From Bugula neritina (taxonomy: Eukaryota > Bryozoa > Gymnolaemata > Cheilostomatida > Bugulidae): a stretch of 60,000 nucleotides of DNA. The notes beneath the pieces are model-generated. The model ran no database searches. It worked only from the letters and a program-made list of their open reading frames with translations, and was not told the origin of the DNA. The first letter of the stretch is position 1, and each line of letters starts with the position of its first letter. Positions 54,601 to 59,200 of this stretch are shown piece after piece. The DNA lies in assembly GCA_964035545.1 (NCBI GenBank), contig OZ037768.1, positions 6,751,241 through 6,811,240 of the forward strand, given 5' to 3'. Made by a program: the position numbers and the translations under genes.

Positions 54601-55859
54601 AGTAGTGTTAATAGGATCAAGTTGATTTTATTGAATAATTTTAGACCTTGCAACTCTTAAATGGTGATGATGTTGATAATTATGCTACAAATGCGTAGCT
54701 TATGCGCATAATAATAATTATATATTTTAATGTTTCAAATGCAAGTCACATTGCGTAAAGTTCTTGCTCGTTCAAGTACTTTACTTGCTCTAAAAACTTG
54801 TAACGCAATTCAAATCTCAAGTCAACAAAAGTTAAAGCCTGACTTAATTTTTATTTGTTTAAGCCATGACTTGATTTGGCCAGTCATAGAAACTATTTCA
54901 ACTCAGTTCCGAATTGCTTACAATGAAGCCATTTCTAGCATATTCTAATATCACACTAATACTCATTTGTTTTATTTCAACAGATTGCTTTACCAAACCA
55001 GATAGTGGTACCAGGGGAGAGTGAAAGCGTGCTTACGCTTGAGTTTCTCCCATTAACAGTCCGAACTCAATCTGGTAAACTTGAACTAAACAACGCTGAC
55101 CTCGGCGTGTATCTGTATGAGCTAGAGTGTACTGCAACAGCAGCTGGACCAGAGAAAGCCATATACTTCAAGTGTCCACTGGGCTCGCACCAAACGCTGC
55201 CTGCTAAATTTCTCAACTTTGCCAAACAAAAGACAGAATATGCTTGCAAGGTTAGTCTCTATAAGTTTCAGTTGCATAATAAGGCAATTGATTCTTAAGT
55301 GAAATAATATTATAAAGTGACATGGTCATCAAACTGTATCTTATTATTGTAGCTTGATAACACAACAGATTTTACATCAGAGAAGACGTTGAATGCAGCT
55401 CCTGCTTCATCAGGTGGAACAGAGACTTCAGTGGATCTCACATTTGAACCGTCACGAATCGGGGAGATTAAATCACAGCTGGTGGTTTCCTCGCCTGTTG
55501 GTGGAGACTACACGTTTCCTATATACGCTACATGCACGCCTCCAAAACCACAAGGGCCATTCATCATCAAATCTGGTTCCACGACGTACATTACTTTCAG
55601 AAACAATTTTCCTAGCACTACTCCGTTTACCTTCACTGTCGACAACCCAGCTTTTCACGTAGCTAAAAGTGCCGACAACATCCGTGCTAAGAAAGACCAC
55701 AGAATTGTGATTGGTTATGATGGTACCGACAGCGGAACAAAGGCGCCAGTTATGGGCAAACTAATTGTATCATGCGCCAGAAGTGCTGGTGGTAGTACTC
55801 CAGCTCAGTGGATCTACTATCTCAAGGGTGTTACTCCAGATTCCAAGGAATCCAAATGA
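5801..55859 (+). CDS. HYDIN: HYDIN, axonemal central pair apparatus protein (complete gene)
   Basis: Spliced gene with 83 coding exons from ATG 5801 to TGA 55857-55859, found by homology to HYDIN and checked for GT-AG sites and phase at every junction. The coding length is 16,278 nt, or 5,425 residues, against about 5,120 in human. HYDIN is a scaffold of the C2 microtubule projections in motile cilia, and its loss causes hydrocephalus and primary ciliary dyskinesia in mammals. The protein is built of many beta-sandwich ASH/MSP-type repeats, with a P-loop adenylate-kinase-like insertion and a charged coiled coil near its middle. Both termini align: MRRPQ...LLDM near the start and YYLKGVTP at the end. 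Start choice: ATG 5801 is the first in-frame Met before the conserved region. Exon coordinates are in the eight segment entries. Oddities are the 7.4-kb retrotransposon in intron 8 and three extra candidate exons. No frameshift or internal stop was seen, so it looks functional. Confidence 0.95.
6136..6305. mobile_element. Foldback / MITE-like element in HYDIN intron 1
   Basis: Two arms of about 70 bp, roughly 6136-6203 and 6232-6305, are imperfect reverse complements around a short A/T loop. The outer ends CTTTGTC and GACAAAG and an inner AATTTTGAAGTTGTAATT are the best-matching parts. Length, internal symmetry and AT-richness fit a miniature inverted-repeat element. No clear target-site duplication was seen and no transposase is present, so the family is unknown. 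Confidence 0.6.
9890..9893. repeat. Target-site duplication, left copy
   Basis: ATAT directly before the 5' LTR, repeated directly after the 3' LTR at 17332-17335. Four base pairs fits Ty3/Gypsy integrase. The site itself is AT-rich, so a chance match is possible but the exact placement against both TG and CA ends supports it. Confidence 0.8.
9894..10197 (+). repeat. 5' LTR
   Basis: 304 bp beginning TGTGGTGG and ending TTATAACA. It carries a 10-bp palindromic stem, CAATACGCAA at 9923-9932 against TTGCGTATTG at 9935-9944. A second hairpin has stem TAGTAGC (9992-9998) against GCTACTA (10007-10013). An ATTAAA at 10096-10101 could act as polyadenylation signal. The sequence appears identical to the 3' LTR. 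Confidence 0.97.
10199..10214 (+). other. Primer-binding site for tRNA-Leu
   Basis: TGGTGGCAGCGGTGGG begins one base after the 5' LTR. Its reverse complement, CCCACCGCTGCC plus ACCA, corresponds to the 3' acceptor and T-arm end of animal tRNA-Leu (AAG/UAG type) with its CCA tail, as I remember that tRNA. All 16 positions pair. Confidence 0.85.
10231..11097 (+). CDS. gag: Gypsy Gag polyprotein (zero-frame product)
   Basis: 288 codons from ATG 10231 to TAA 11095-11097. Residues about 30-190 match the retrotransposon Gag (capsid-like) family, with FTGSEDVEQFIQEF, a helical region, RFGTSVIDARTKLERL and a run ending in EAYLLATQMHR. The expected CCHC zinc knuckle is missing: only one C-H pair (CHG) remains near the end, inside the hairpin that follows the slippery heptamer at 11046-11052. 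The stop lies 6 nt after that hairpin. Ribosomes shifting -1 at the heptamer would leave this frame and add a basic tail instead. Gag forms the particle that packages the element RNA (family knowledge). Confidence 0.9.
   Translation: METENAGMQPPPVEGERRNAVNPVNYEGEEAYRHYLKAPTFTGSEDVEQFIQEFREVMEVAQWPHRVALIQLRRAVTEQAKPYGVGTDVNGILAALRARFGTSVIDARTKLERLCRTPRTSLQEHAATVKKLAQIAYSDLPAQHQERYTYDAFVQSLNDLGLDHHLRAKGITRMEDALKAGEAYLLATQMHRAQRNPPVVGVSAARATTGSEALPLEAEVDRMVEMLGQLVTILAGAGPGQALRMPPTPVGQGWSSADQDQRQEGRPQYQGALNCHGPRTFSLPAGRN
11046..11089 (+). promoter_or_regulatory. Predicted -1 ribosomal frameshift signal
   Basis: The heptamer GTTAAAC (11046-11052) is in the right register for simultaneous slippage, since the gag codons are TTA and AAC. 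A 6-nt spacer (11053-11058) is followed by a perfect 9-bp GC stem, GGCCCGCGG (11059-11067) with CCGCGGGCC (11081-11089), and a 13-nt loop. GUUAAAC is a known functional slippery heptamer in arteriviruses. Shifting -1 enters a frame that stays open from 11004 to 11507. The arrangement is seen directly; activity is inferred. Confidence 0.7.
11050..11400 (+). repeat. Cluster of perfect GC-rich hairpins at the gag-pol junction
   Basis: At least seven inverted repeats follow one another in 350 bp. Stem pairs: 11059-11067 with 11081-11089 (9 bp); 11115-11119 with 11139-11143, enclosing the palindrome GTCCGTACGGAC at 11126-11137; 11156-11166 with 11213-11223 (11 bp), enclosing 11185-11190 with 11196-11201 (6 bp); 11225-11231 with 11237-11243 (7 bp); 11309-11313 with 11326-11330; 11335-11339 with 11345-11349; 11363-11368 with 11375-11380 (6 bp). 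The last is nested in a C-run and G-run pairing. All matches are exact. No comparable density was noticed elsewhere in the element. Confidence 0.8.
11052..11507 (+). CDS. Overlapping -1 frame: Arg/Pro-rich nucleocapsid-like extension
   Basis: This frame has stops at 10995 and 11001 and is then open from 11004 to a stop ending at 11507. It overlaps the gag end by about 90 nt and the pol start by about 150 nt. It has no useful start codon early on but is entered in phase by a -1 shift at 11046-11052. The product is rich in Arg, Lys and Pro, with the cluster RRHQPRRRKPRKPR near 11311-11350. That is the composition expected of a nucleic-acid-binding nucleocapsid lacking a zinc knuckle. The late part overlaps the pol reading frame, so the end of this frame is probably not used. 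It could instead be an open frame arising by GC-richness. Confidence 0.5.
   Translation: MSRPADILPPRGPQLKEYGGTRRRLSVRTRRNILPEWQVPRRTSRPAQRASTFSLPLANRFHRLPREEEPATEMEPEGPVERPKPRRHQPRRRKPRKPRVKPPPSCQTRTAHAGGGESTTTWRELFPTRKGGRQRRHFPARLRLYYQPSQP
11353..13767 (+). CDS. pol: Gypsy Pol, part 1: protease, reverse transcriptase, RNase H
   Basis: Same frame as gag, open after the TGA at 11350-11352 through a TAA at 13765-13767. First ATG at 11386, from which residues are counted. Aspartic protease: LLDSG near residue 30. Reverse transcriptase: FSTLDLLSGYWQVPL, LPFGLTSAPATFQ and the catalytic YLDD at about 460-463. RNase H: ILDTDASDQNVGAVLSQ near 606 and RTDHASLIWL. All key residues seen are intact. These copy element RNA into DNA. 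Translation as Gag-Pol would need a return to this frame around the G9 tract at 11390-11398 if the -1 frame is used first. The TAA lies between RNase H and integrase without any other damage. Confidence 0.93.
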   Translation, partial: NPRRPVKPGQHMRGGVKVQPHGESYFLPGKVAGNAVTFLLDSGCTTNLLSRRVFEALPRRDRDRVRPYTGEHGTLADGSCIPFYGIIELPGRVRDQAVQETFIIGQLEEDAILGMPFLKQHQCRIDFSKSVVLMGGRELACVDKFGRPLVGGVQVVRNCTVPGRSRATIHCRVNSNRIARLGVVESAHEKIQLASSLNRLTERGEVLVQCVNPFTEPIELPAGSMLGRFHSVQEEDVGPSLGDATEAPPRHPIQGRGAVPTHLRELYETASGGCASNRERQAMAKLLRDYGDVFSSGEHDVGLTGIVRHEIPLTAGTVPVRQPTRRLGPEKEKEVSRQVRDLLDRGLIEPAHSAWSSPVVLVRKKDGSWRFCVDYRKLNSVTIQDAYPLPRIDESLDALAGSKYFSTLDLLSGYWQVPLSPDAQEKAAFITRDGLWKWKVLPFGLTSAPATFQRLMEQVLSGLHWKTLLVYLDDVIVISPDFETHVSRLQEVFERLRGAGLKLKPSKCALLQPEVKYLGHVVGRNGVATDPEKVRAVEDWVTPQDLTGLRAFLGLVGYYRQYMPDFAGIAQPLNRLTAKGVTWQWTPVEQEAFDRLKGCLLTAPILAYPDPTLEYILDTDASDQNVGAVLSQVQEGREVVVAYYSKSLSPAERNYCTTRKELLAVIKSVKHFRPYLYGRKFRLRTDHASLIWLCRRAEPSSQVARWLEILAEFSYRIEHRPGKRHSNADGLSRRPDGGCKQCLNIERRDGGPPRCELETLAHHGAPFDWDQGQLRQRVDESPEDVQNLRANPVLAGNVRELKKL
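13768..15672 (+). CDS. pol: Gypsy Pol, part 2: integrase with GPY/F domain and long C-terminal tail
   Basis: Continues in the same frame as part 1 after one TAA; the first ATG is at 13786. Counted from that ATG: zinc-binding HHCC (H75, H79, C109, C112); catalytic D141, D200, E236 with the D,D(35)E spacing; and a GPY/F module (KFVGPYVVV, then SRLKPYW) around residues 365-405. Beyond it comes about 220 residues, Pro/Glu-rich with the motif RTRKPPPYLKDF and a Cys-containing segment. Integrase inserts the DNA copy into the host. The stop before it is either a recent nonsense change (CAA to TAA would explain it) or a readthrough site. A perfect splice-donor consensus lies at 15656-15663 near the end. 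Confidence 0.92.
   Translation, partial: EELPGVVADIYRAKREGRRPSEERIRQGCAEFRLYCQRWDSLRIGQDGLLTISLAASGRHPERKRVVCPTAIRRELIWDTHKQAHAGVKRVISKLRLRWYWPQMERDVRLRVKQCEICQASKHSRPPGEAGRRRLYAGRPWQVVAVDLVGPMPLTPRGNNWILVLTDHFTRWADALAIPDASAPTVARALDQHVFCYFGLPEQIHSDQGAQFQSQLMSDLCHLWGVNQSRTTPYHPQGNGVVERNNRMLGDALRSLLLGRGQEEWDTVLPQVMRAYRSTPHTSTGETPNLLMLGRETRVPDHLTYHVPEQDNSVHEYASELVERMKAAHEILRQQQWKVRHEDSDEPPLYQRGDKVWMVNYRRRRGQADKLKPKFVGPYVVVEAMPNHTYKIERSGQVSIQNESRLKPYWASPDGVGEAPPLLEPRRQTTTRGRRRHGPEYEVVIPREENLVREERQLLSTEACPPPPSLIPSLPETEPAPEVQTPTEGGAPSGEQEEVTTNGEVETPFEAPTNEPASVSPPLERGQRTRKPPPYLKDFICDCIRSGAYESLGENRTIKCWSCEPHANINFCEGGIVGGINARKANSSDLVPQKRCSAFSYADIAKGRRIPQPAPTLPRTLSMDINTEFPGKPV
15690..16856 (+). CDS. 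Gypsy third ORF: C2H2 + CCHC-like zinc fingers and coiled coil
   Basis: 388 codons, starting 17 bases after the integrase stop in another frame. Residues 1-150 are acidic and Ser/Thr/Pro-rich. A classical C2H2 finger has C155, C158, H171, H175 (C-X2-C-X12-H-X3-H). A second finger-like unit has C181, C183, H196, C202. Residues about 200-235 form a compact hydrophobic/acidic segment (YEVDESSYPAFLNAIKPL). Residues about 310-365 form a likely coiled coil with Arg/Lys/Glu heptads. It has no signal peptide, furin site or fusion-type hydrophobic segment, so it is not an envelope. DNA or RNA binding and self-association are inferred. It may be translated from a spliced subgenomic RNA. Its full-length open frame in a young element argues for function. 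Confidence 0.85.
   Translation: METGSMPVNSELIQQIESELLGTTFHVNDDEDTVMADGLLDLELDTVLGQSTHDASVPRVHSKSCDSQASNGRQSLELCCKDPPRSNNNSTFVDTLAPVSTDMPSLEMAWDPEPAPTTPTTRQLPPQLEATSNWITPATEREIRTHQGGESNRECNLCQQRFTTHRRLKVHLPQHYITTFCPCGEYSYNRDYLLRHQRTMQCYQGHVYEVDESSYPAFLNAIKPLITDSARLSRLEQGFPSPRPIISGATDKPTQSANSPPHSPIRMPHTFPRVVLQRVDTNAYTLPPPLPSSERKRHRQPTSSRSSPWARNLREVEARAHDLEQEVYRLAPRIQAASSELKYLQESIKRMKRAARNQLESTYHSLLLIPLPLCGIPYRNGGTYSTCR
16857..17016 (+). other. Element 3' untranslated region
   Basis: About 160 bp of T-rich sequence between the third ORF and the polypurine tract. No further coding frame. Confidence 0.6.
17017..17027 (+). other. Polypurine tract
   Basis: GGAGGGGGCAG directly abuts the TG of the 3' LTR. 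It is the expected plus-strand primer position, although one C interrupts the run of purines. Confidence 0.75.
17028..17331 (+). repeat. 3' LTR
   Basis: 304 bp and, read base by base, identical to the 5' LTR. It is preceded by a polypurine tract. In sense orientation inside HYDIN its polyadenylation signal could in principle shorten HYDIN transcripts. Confidence 0.97.
17332..17335. repeat. Target-site duplication, right copy
   Basis: ATAT following the terminal CA of the 3' LTR, matching the left copy at 9890-9893. Confidence 0.8.
17483..23108 (+). CDS. HYDIN: HYDIN exons 9-20 (residues ~560-1260)
   Basis: Exons: 17483-17727, 18156-18291, 18536-18674, 18944-19105, 19435-19587, 19770-19973, 20405-20578, 20691-20954, 21114-21158, 21845-22138, 22485-22609, 22949-23108. 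Conserved landmarks are GCVIGPTFHFNV at the start, VVDVEGVGEE, GEGPVV, NLGPHFS and DFGCVLNDTE. Exon 17 is a 45-nt microexon with little conservation, supported by splice sites and phase 0 at both ends. Introns 18 and 19 contain tRNA-related SINE sequences. The modules are ASH/MSP beta-sandwiches with no catalytic role. Confidence 0.9.
22211..22281 (+). repeat. tRNA-like sequence (SINE head or tRNA pseudogene) in HYDIN intron 18
   Basis: Begins GCCCCTG and contains an A-box-like TAGTGTAATGG (22218-22228) and a B-box-like AGTTTGATTCC (22261-22271) at tRNA-like spacing. The acceptor stem pairs in only four of seven positions and the anticodon stem is poor, so it is not a working tRNA. The A and B boxes and intronic setting fit a tRNA-derived SINE head. 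Confidence 0.6.
22645..22855 (-). mobile_element. tRNA-derived SINE in HYDIN intron 19
   Basis: On the minus strand a tRNA-like head starts near 22853 with A box TGGTCTAGGGG and B box GGTTCAAACCC. It is followed by a body containing AGGAAGAGCATCCAGTC, a core of the type shared by many animal tRNA-SINEs. The 3' part (about 22645-22735) reads, on the plus strand, TATAGTCGCCATC and CGGGCTAAGGA. Related 3' fragments occur at 27136-27210 and 51085-51125. I cannot name the family. Exact ends and target duplications are unclear. Confidence 0.75.
23668..23742 (+). CDS. HYDIN: Candidate extra HYDIN exon (20a), 25 codons
   Basis: A stretch preceded by a T-rich tract ending TTTTTTAG and followed by GTAATT is open in the needed phase 0 and would insert 25 residues into the variable linker without disturbing the flanking exons. 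There is no homology support, and the donor could also be placed two bases earlier. Treat it as a possible cassette exon. Confidence 0.35.
24086..25685 (+). CDS. HYDIN: HYDIN exons 21-24, acidic variable linker (residues ~1261-1484)
   Basis: Exons: 24086-24265, 24759-24923, 25082-25246, 25524-25685. All four start and end in phase 0 and have similar lengths (162-180 nt). The encoded sequence is rich in Glu, Asp, Pro and Thr and is not conserved in detail, matching the low-complexity linker at this place in vertebrate HYDIN. A short motif recurs: TELSPARP in exon 21 and TELHPMRP in exon 24. Because the exons are symmetric, each could be skipped without a frame change. Support comes from splice sites, phase and open frames more than from homology. 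Confidence 0.78.
25757..25985. repeat. TATATGC/TATACTG tandem low-complexity array
   Basis: About 230 bp built from degenerate units such as CTGTATATGC and TATATACTG, rich in self-complementary TATATA cores. It ends about 15 bp before HYDIN exon 25 and replaces the usual polypyrimidine tract region. Long open frames on both strands over it are by-products of the repeat. Confidence 0.85.
26000..30430 (+). CDS. HYDIN: HYDIN exons 25-32 (residues ~1485-2090)
   Basis: Exons: 26000-26150, 26382-26578, 26886-27069, 27375-27690, 27941-28214, 28877-29071, 29734-29892, 30088-30430. Highly conserved landmarks are VFDILPLYGTL, the segment KALCEVEGGPTYE, EGIFPRICLDLP, DFGHVILGTVRTH and NPCGFPIEFYSLE. 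Exon 28 includes a variable Ser/Glu stretch and a basic KSRKRKNK patch before the next ASH module. Exon 25 lies directly after a long TATATGC-type repeat, so its acceptor is GCAG with almost no polypyrimidine tract. Several introns here (29072-29733, 28215-28876) hold nothing I could identify. Confidence 0.93.
27136..27210 (-). mobile_element. SINE 3' fragment in HYDIN intron 27
   Basis: Plus-strand TTATAGTCGCCATCTCC, then CTCCTGATGG and CAGGCTAAGGA, parallel the 3' part of the SINE at 22645-22735 in the same orientation. The tRNA head is absent, so it is truncated or decayed. Confidence 0.65.
30595..36539 (+). CDS. HYDIN: HYDIN exons 33-45: P-loop insertion and charged coiled coil (residues ~2091-2824)
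   Basis: Exons: 30595-30792, 30987-31151, 31337-31743, 32586-32708, 33108-33248, 33736-33919, 34087-34228, 34341-34421, 34994-35212, 35365-35484, 35639-35849, 36090-36179, 36420-36539. Exons 34-35 encode a full Walker A motif, GAPVSGKT (about residues 2207-2214), followed by a segment like that of human HYDIN. With VVFDGLE in exon 38 it forms the adenylate-kinase-like P-loop insertion. The Gly-Lys junction of the motif is split by intron 34. Exons 38-40 give a Glu/Lys/Arg coiled coil including EEMDEDEYDALSDEQKAEI. Exons 41-45 are lysine-rich and poorly conserved, and exon 44 and 45 boundaries are the least certain. Nucleotide binding is inferred from the motif only. Confidence 0.85.
31771..31942. 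repeat. CTACAGTACTGTAG-type palindromic minisatellite
   Basis: Degenerate units containing CTACAG, TACTGTAG and GCAGCAAC repeat in both orientations over about 170 bp in HYDIN intron 35, so the array can fold on itself at many places. It lies between exon 35 and the candidate exon 35a. Confidence 0.8.
32085..32186 (+). CDS. HYDIN: Candidate extra HYDIN exon (35a), 34 codons
   Basis: Acceptor ATACAG and donor GTAAGA flank a 102-nt open segment in phase 0, matching the phases of exons 35 and 36. It encodes a Ser/Arg-rich piece (SANSRRRST) in the same linker as exon 36. The donor is strong. No homology is expected in this variable linker, so splice sites and frame are the only support. Probably real, perhaps alternatively used. 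Confidence 0.55.
34630..34659 (+). CDS. HYDIN: Candidate HYDIN microexon (40a), 10 codons
   Basis: A 30-nt segment between TTTTTCTAG and GTAATT would be read after exon 40 in the required phase 2 and leaves the phase unchanged for exon 41. It adds ten residues with Arg, Lys and Ser to the basic coiled-coil tail. Support is limited to the splice signals and phase. Confidence 0.4.
36840..39302 (+). CDS. HYDIN: HYDIN exons 46-50 (residues ~2825-3139)
   Basis: Exons: 36840-37027, 37384-37638, 37742-37780, 38584-38886, 39143-39302. Exon 46 carries the signature VLDGLGLGFNGPPIPPPASFS and YPVKR, which match vertebrate HYDIN closely. Exon 47 is a Lys/Glu-rich insert and exon 48 is a 39-nt microexon. 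Exon 49 resumes the ASH repeats with NWFRWTVPANGQV and YQLYCRG. Intron 46 contains a 33-bp tandem repeat. Intron 48 (37781-38583) is about 0.8 kb with no recognisable content. Confidence 0.9.
37251..37345. repeat. 33-bp tandem repeat, three copies
   Basis: Units start at 37251, 37284 and 37317 with AGCGATCATGG (AATGATCATGG in the third), followed by TATATATCAACTAA. Near-identical, so a recent expansion, about 40 bp before HYDIN exon 47. Confidence 0.9.
39340..39384. repeat. Short direct duplication
   Basis: About 20 bp containing ATATTATCTTGTGATACAT is duplicated in tandem in HYDIN intron 50. Confidence 0.7.
39910..46242 (+). CDS. HYDIN: HYDIN exons 51-64 (residues ~3140-3912)
   Basis: Exons: 39910-40082, 40347-40548, 40828-41027, 41317-41571, 41831-41992, 42374-42478, 42897-42968, 43869-43931, 44256-44430, 44588-44758, 45069-45324, 45511-45649, 45751-45941, 46088-46242. 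Exon 51 is easily missed because other frames over it are also open. Its correct frame gives ICCIKENPEPVIF and KTLQFDKVLLHR. Landmarks after it are FPKGTDGGIDFGTVRV, CQVIEPNVVEGGE, LLAEACVPG and VGRRAKARFKLSN. Exons 56-58 are short, Ser/Lys-rich and variable, matching a linker in vertebrates. All junctions keep phase. Confidence 0.92.
42969..43106 (-). other. Protein-like minus-strand open segment in HYDIN intron 57
   Basis: In a 0.9-kb intron, the minus strand has an open stretch with balanced composition: six Asn, four Cys and several Gly, such as CKEYMNGNVDNYMF and NHSGQGGFC. This is unlike the AT-driven frames elsewhere. A CAGTAG|CC acceptor lies near its start on that strand. It could be an exon of a nested gene, a retroposed fragment or chance. 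I do not recognise it. Confidence 0.25.
46757..46945. repeat. Compound minisatellite, ~88-bp higher-order unit
   Basis: Segments of about 44 bp containing ACAGTAGCTATATTTATG alternate between a form ending CAGTATCTATATC and one ending GATGTAGTTATATTTT. The pair repeats twice, giving an 88-bp higher-order unit. It lies in HYDIN intron 64. Confidence 0.8.
47074..55859 (+). CDS. HYDIN: HYDIN exons 65-83, C-terminal ASH repeats (residues ~3913-5425)
   Basis: Exons: 47074-47188, 47557-47831, 47997-48238, 48343-48571, 48824-49554, 49668-49773, 49917-50107, 50390-50525, 50881-51050, 51296-51494, 51949-52218, 52383-52536, 52822-52973, 53081-53374, 53474-53637, 53753-53903, 54314-54502, 54984-55250, 55353-55859. 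Landmarks are VPDWDDRMRTVKW, DPNTRVIEF-like DANTRVIEF, the module VPFLLVGETKDP, FEINGLSRQKIDILG, HKEGITMCKV and the end WIYYLKGVTP. Exon 69 is the longest at 731 nt. The stop TGA is at 55857-55859. The C-terminus is complete and as conserved as the N-terminus. Confidence 0.94.
51085..51125 (-). mobile_element. Degenerate SINE fragment in HYDIN intron 73
   Basis: CTTGTAGTCCCTCTCCTTGA and CCCGGGCTAA resemble the same 3' region of the SINE in intron 19. The match is short and diverged, so it is tentative. Confidence 0.4.
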
Positions 55860-56286
55860 TGTGCAGAGTCAGTCCTAACTGAACAAAGGGAACATCATGC
55901 TTAAGTATTGAAAATAACACTGTAGGACCAGACATTATATATCCGTCCATATATCAATCCGTCCAGGAACTGTTTAAGTGAGATAGTTGCATGTTTTTTT
56001 AATTCTCACTGTTTTTGGCTATTACAAAATATTTATTTCCAGTGTGCTTCAATTTTTATATACCATAATCTCTGATGTGTAAGAGTGACACATATCTACA
56101 AATTTATTATTATATACAGCAAACATTAACAAATTACAAGGAAATTATGGTGATAACCATATCATTGAGTTGATTGCAAAGCGATATTGTTATATCTTGC
56201 AACATAGAACAAGAATATCAGCAGCAAATAAAATACTAGTGACAATTTTTGCACATAATTTTAAAAAGTACCAGCTGACTAATACA
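55860..56286. other. Short intergenic gap between convergent HYDIN and RPRD2-like genes
   Basis: 427 bp separate the two stop codons. AATAAA on the plus strand near 56226 and TTTATT motifs (AATAAA on the minus strand) near 56030 and 56103 suggest that the 3' UTRs may overlap. No coding sequence. Confidence 0.6.
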
Positions 56287-59200
56287 TCAGTAATATGAAT
56301 AGTTGCCATAGTCATAGGGTCGTTTTGCTGGTGGTGGGGGTGGTGGTCTTGGAAAACGACTAAAATTACCAAAATTTGGTGGAGGGGGTGGCCTCGTTAA
56401 GCCACGCCCAGTTATATTTCTGTTAATAACTGGGCTGATAGTGCTAGTTCCAATAGCTCTAATAGGTATTCCTTGATTGGTCAGTGTTGAAGAAGTCATG
56501 TGATTAGATAGTGGCCGGATAACAATATGATCTGAAGTGGTCTCCTTTTTAACTACGTTTGTGTTTCCAGCATGGATACTGTCCAGTAAATTTAATGCAG
56601 AACTTTGTTGTTCTGAGCTGATAGACCTGGTGACAGAGACTGGTGGAGGTGGTGGGGGAGGTGGAGGGGCAGCACGAAGGGTTAGACCCTGAGCAGAGGC
56701 CGCAGGCGAGTTATTGGTACTGGTTGGATCACGGATTTGTATGTGAGGGGCTAAAGGACGTCTCACTTGCAGTAAACTAGGGGGGCGGACAGGAGGGGTC
56801 AGCTTTGGTACTTTTGAAGGAATGCTGGGAAGGTTTTGCTGACTATCATTGGCTGTTTGGTCAAGAGGAGGAGTATCTGACTGTATAGGGGGCCAACTGA
56901 TGCTCTGAAACTCTTCAGATTTACTCTCACTAATAGTAACATTGCTGGAACTGCTATACCCACTTTGAGAGTACAGAGTTTTTGGACTAGATTGCTCATT
57001 CCCAGTATGAAGTGAGCTCACCGGTGTATTTGAAAAAGACCCGTGTTGGTTAGAAAGTTCTGACACTTTTACTGACTGCAGTGACTGGTGATTTTCTTGC
57101 TGCCCAAATGACTGCTCCTGATGCTGCTGCCCTAAAGACTGCTGTCTTTTTTCTAACTCTTCTTGTTGCTGCTTTTTCTCTTCAAGTTGTTTTGTGACTT
57201 CTTGCTGTGCTGCTACCAAACTAAAAAATTCAAACTTTGTAATCCTTACTTCTGCATTTAATTTAATTACATTTATAATATAATACAAACACTGTCTTTC
57301 AATGTAGGAATGCCACTGCAAAGCCAATCAAACAATGATTTTCATTATTGAAAGACATTATAGTTGGCTTAGCAGCCATGACTTCCACTCATGGAAAGGC
57401 AGTAAATACATTAGGAAAGGCAGTAAATACATTAGGAAAGGCAGTAAATACATTAGGAAAGGCAGTAAATACAAAGATAATTTGAGTTGAAATGTCCATG
57501 TTATGAATTCAAGAAAATATAGCTACAACACATTTACTCAATACTTTAGTATATAAGTAAATTTGTAGGAGGATAAGTCTGTCTTCAGCTTAACTTTTCC
57601 ATCTCAGACTCAATCATAGGGTAGCATAAAACTTCAAAAACAGACCTTTACTTAAAATCATAAACGTGAAAATAGTTTGAAAAAATTGGTTCGCAGTGTA
57701 AAAGGATTTGCATATTGTAGTATCACAAAGGTTTGAATTCAATGAATACACATTTTAAATAAAATACTGCAAAAAATGAGTGTTGGGAGAGTGGGTAGTA
57801 GTAGGTAGAGTGGTGGTAGAGAGAGAGAGGGAGAGGGTAGAGAGGGTGGTGGTAGAGAGAGTGGGTAGTGGTAGGGAGAAGGGTGGTAGGGAGGGTGGTG
57901 GTAGGGAGGGTACGCCTACTGCTATCAAAAGCTACCTTGTTATTATTCGATGAATTTGGTGTTTAGAAACACTTTTTGATCACTAAGCTAATGGTTTTAG
58001 ACTAGTTCAGAAACACGGATATACAGAATACATTATAATAACTTCTAACTCATGAACACTTTTAAAAACAGAAGTAACTAACGCTTTAGCTTTTTCTATT
58101 TGCTTTCTGTTGAACTCCGACCAGTCTTTAGGTGGTGGATTCTTCACCTTCTCAGCAAAGTCAGTCAGATTCTTCAGAACAGATCGATCTACTGCCCGGG
58201 CAGAGTTCGGTTGAGTCTGTAAAATATGAGACAAACTCATAAAAACCTAATCATGTGACGCAATACAAGAAATCAAAGTTACAAAAAAAACCAACATAAT
58301 TTTATGATTTGATTTCGAATTCTCAGTTGCATGAAAACATAGAAACCAGATATGTAGTAAATATTTTACCTTTGCGGCGACCATACTAAAGAGAAATTTG
58401 TGATCCGTAACCTAAAACAGCAACATCAACAAAAAACTAAAACAAAATATTTCAACTCAATAAAACTAAAATGCATTAAACAACAAAATAAAATCACAAA
58501 ATACATAAAGTAAACAGATAAAGAGTCAAAGTAGAACTAAACCAGAAAAAGACCCGTACCTCTGTATTCCCGGATTTTTCCCGCTGGAGCTGCTCAGCTG
58601 GACTGTAACTTTCCGTATCAACAGCCTTTGCTTGCCGAGGATCAGCAGTATTACTCACAACTCCAGGCAGACTGCTGCCCATAGCAGCTAGTCGGTCTGT
58701 CAGCGAACTGCTTGAACTCGGCTTATATGGCTCAGCAGCGATTATTTTACCTTGAAAGTGTTAGATAGTATGCAATATAAGCAACTCTTGAACAAATAAT
58801 AAAAAAGACAGCAAAAGTCACAGGTACAGTATTTAATCAGTACAACTGTGTGTTTAGCTTACCAAGTAACATGTGTTGAATAACTGACAGACAAAAATAT
58901 TATTTTGAAGATTCCAACAGTCATTCAAACTTTGCAGCAGCATAAAACAACAGAACAGGGAACATTTGAAACAGCCTTGACCTTTTCCGAGTCTCACCTG
59001 ACTCAGAATCTTCTACATCCGAGAGTTCCATGTCCTCCTCAACTCTGATGTCTTGAGGGGGAGTGTTACCGGGAGAGGGGGCCTCCGCAGAAGGCGACGG
59101 CATTGGACTGTCACCACCGTCGGACAGCGTAGCTTTATAATCAGTCAGTCTTTTCTGTATGTTGTTTATTCTAATGCCAAAATTCCTGTACGCCTAAACA

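Noticed and set aside
5801-55859. HYDIN as a pseudogene because no long open frame exists
   Set aside because: Every exon is intact and in phase with GT-AG introns from start to stop. The fragmentation is due to introns.
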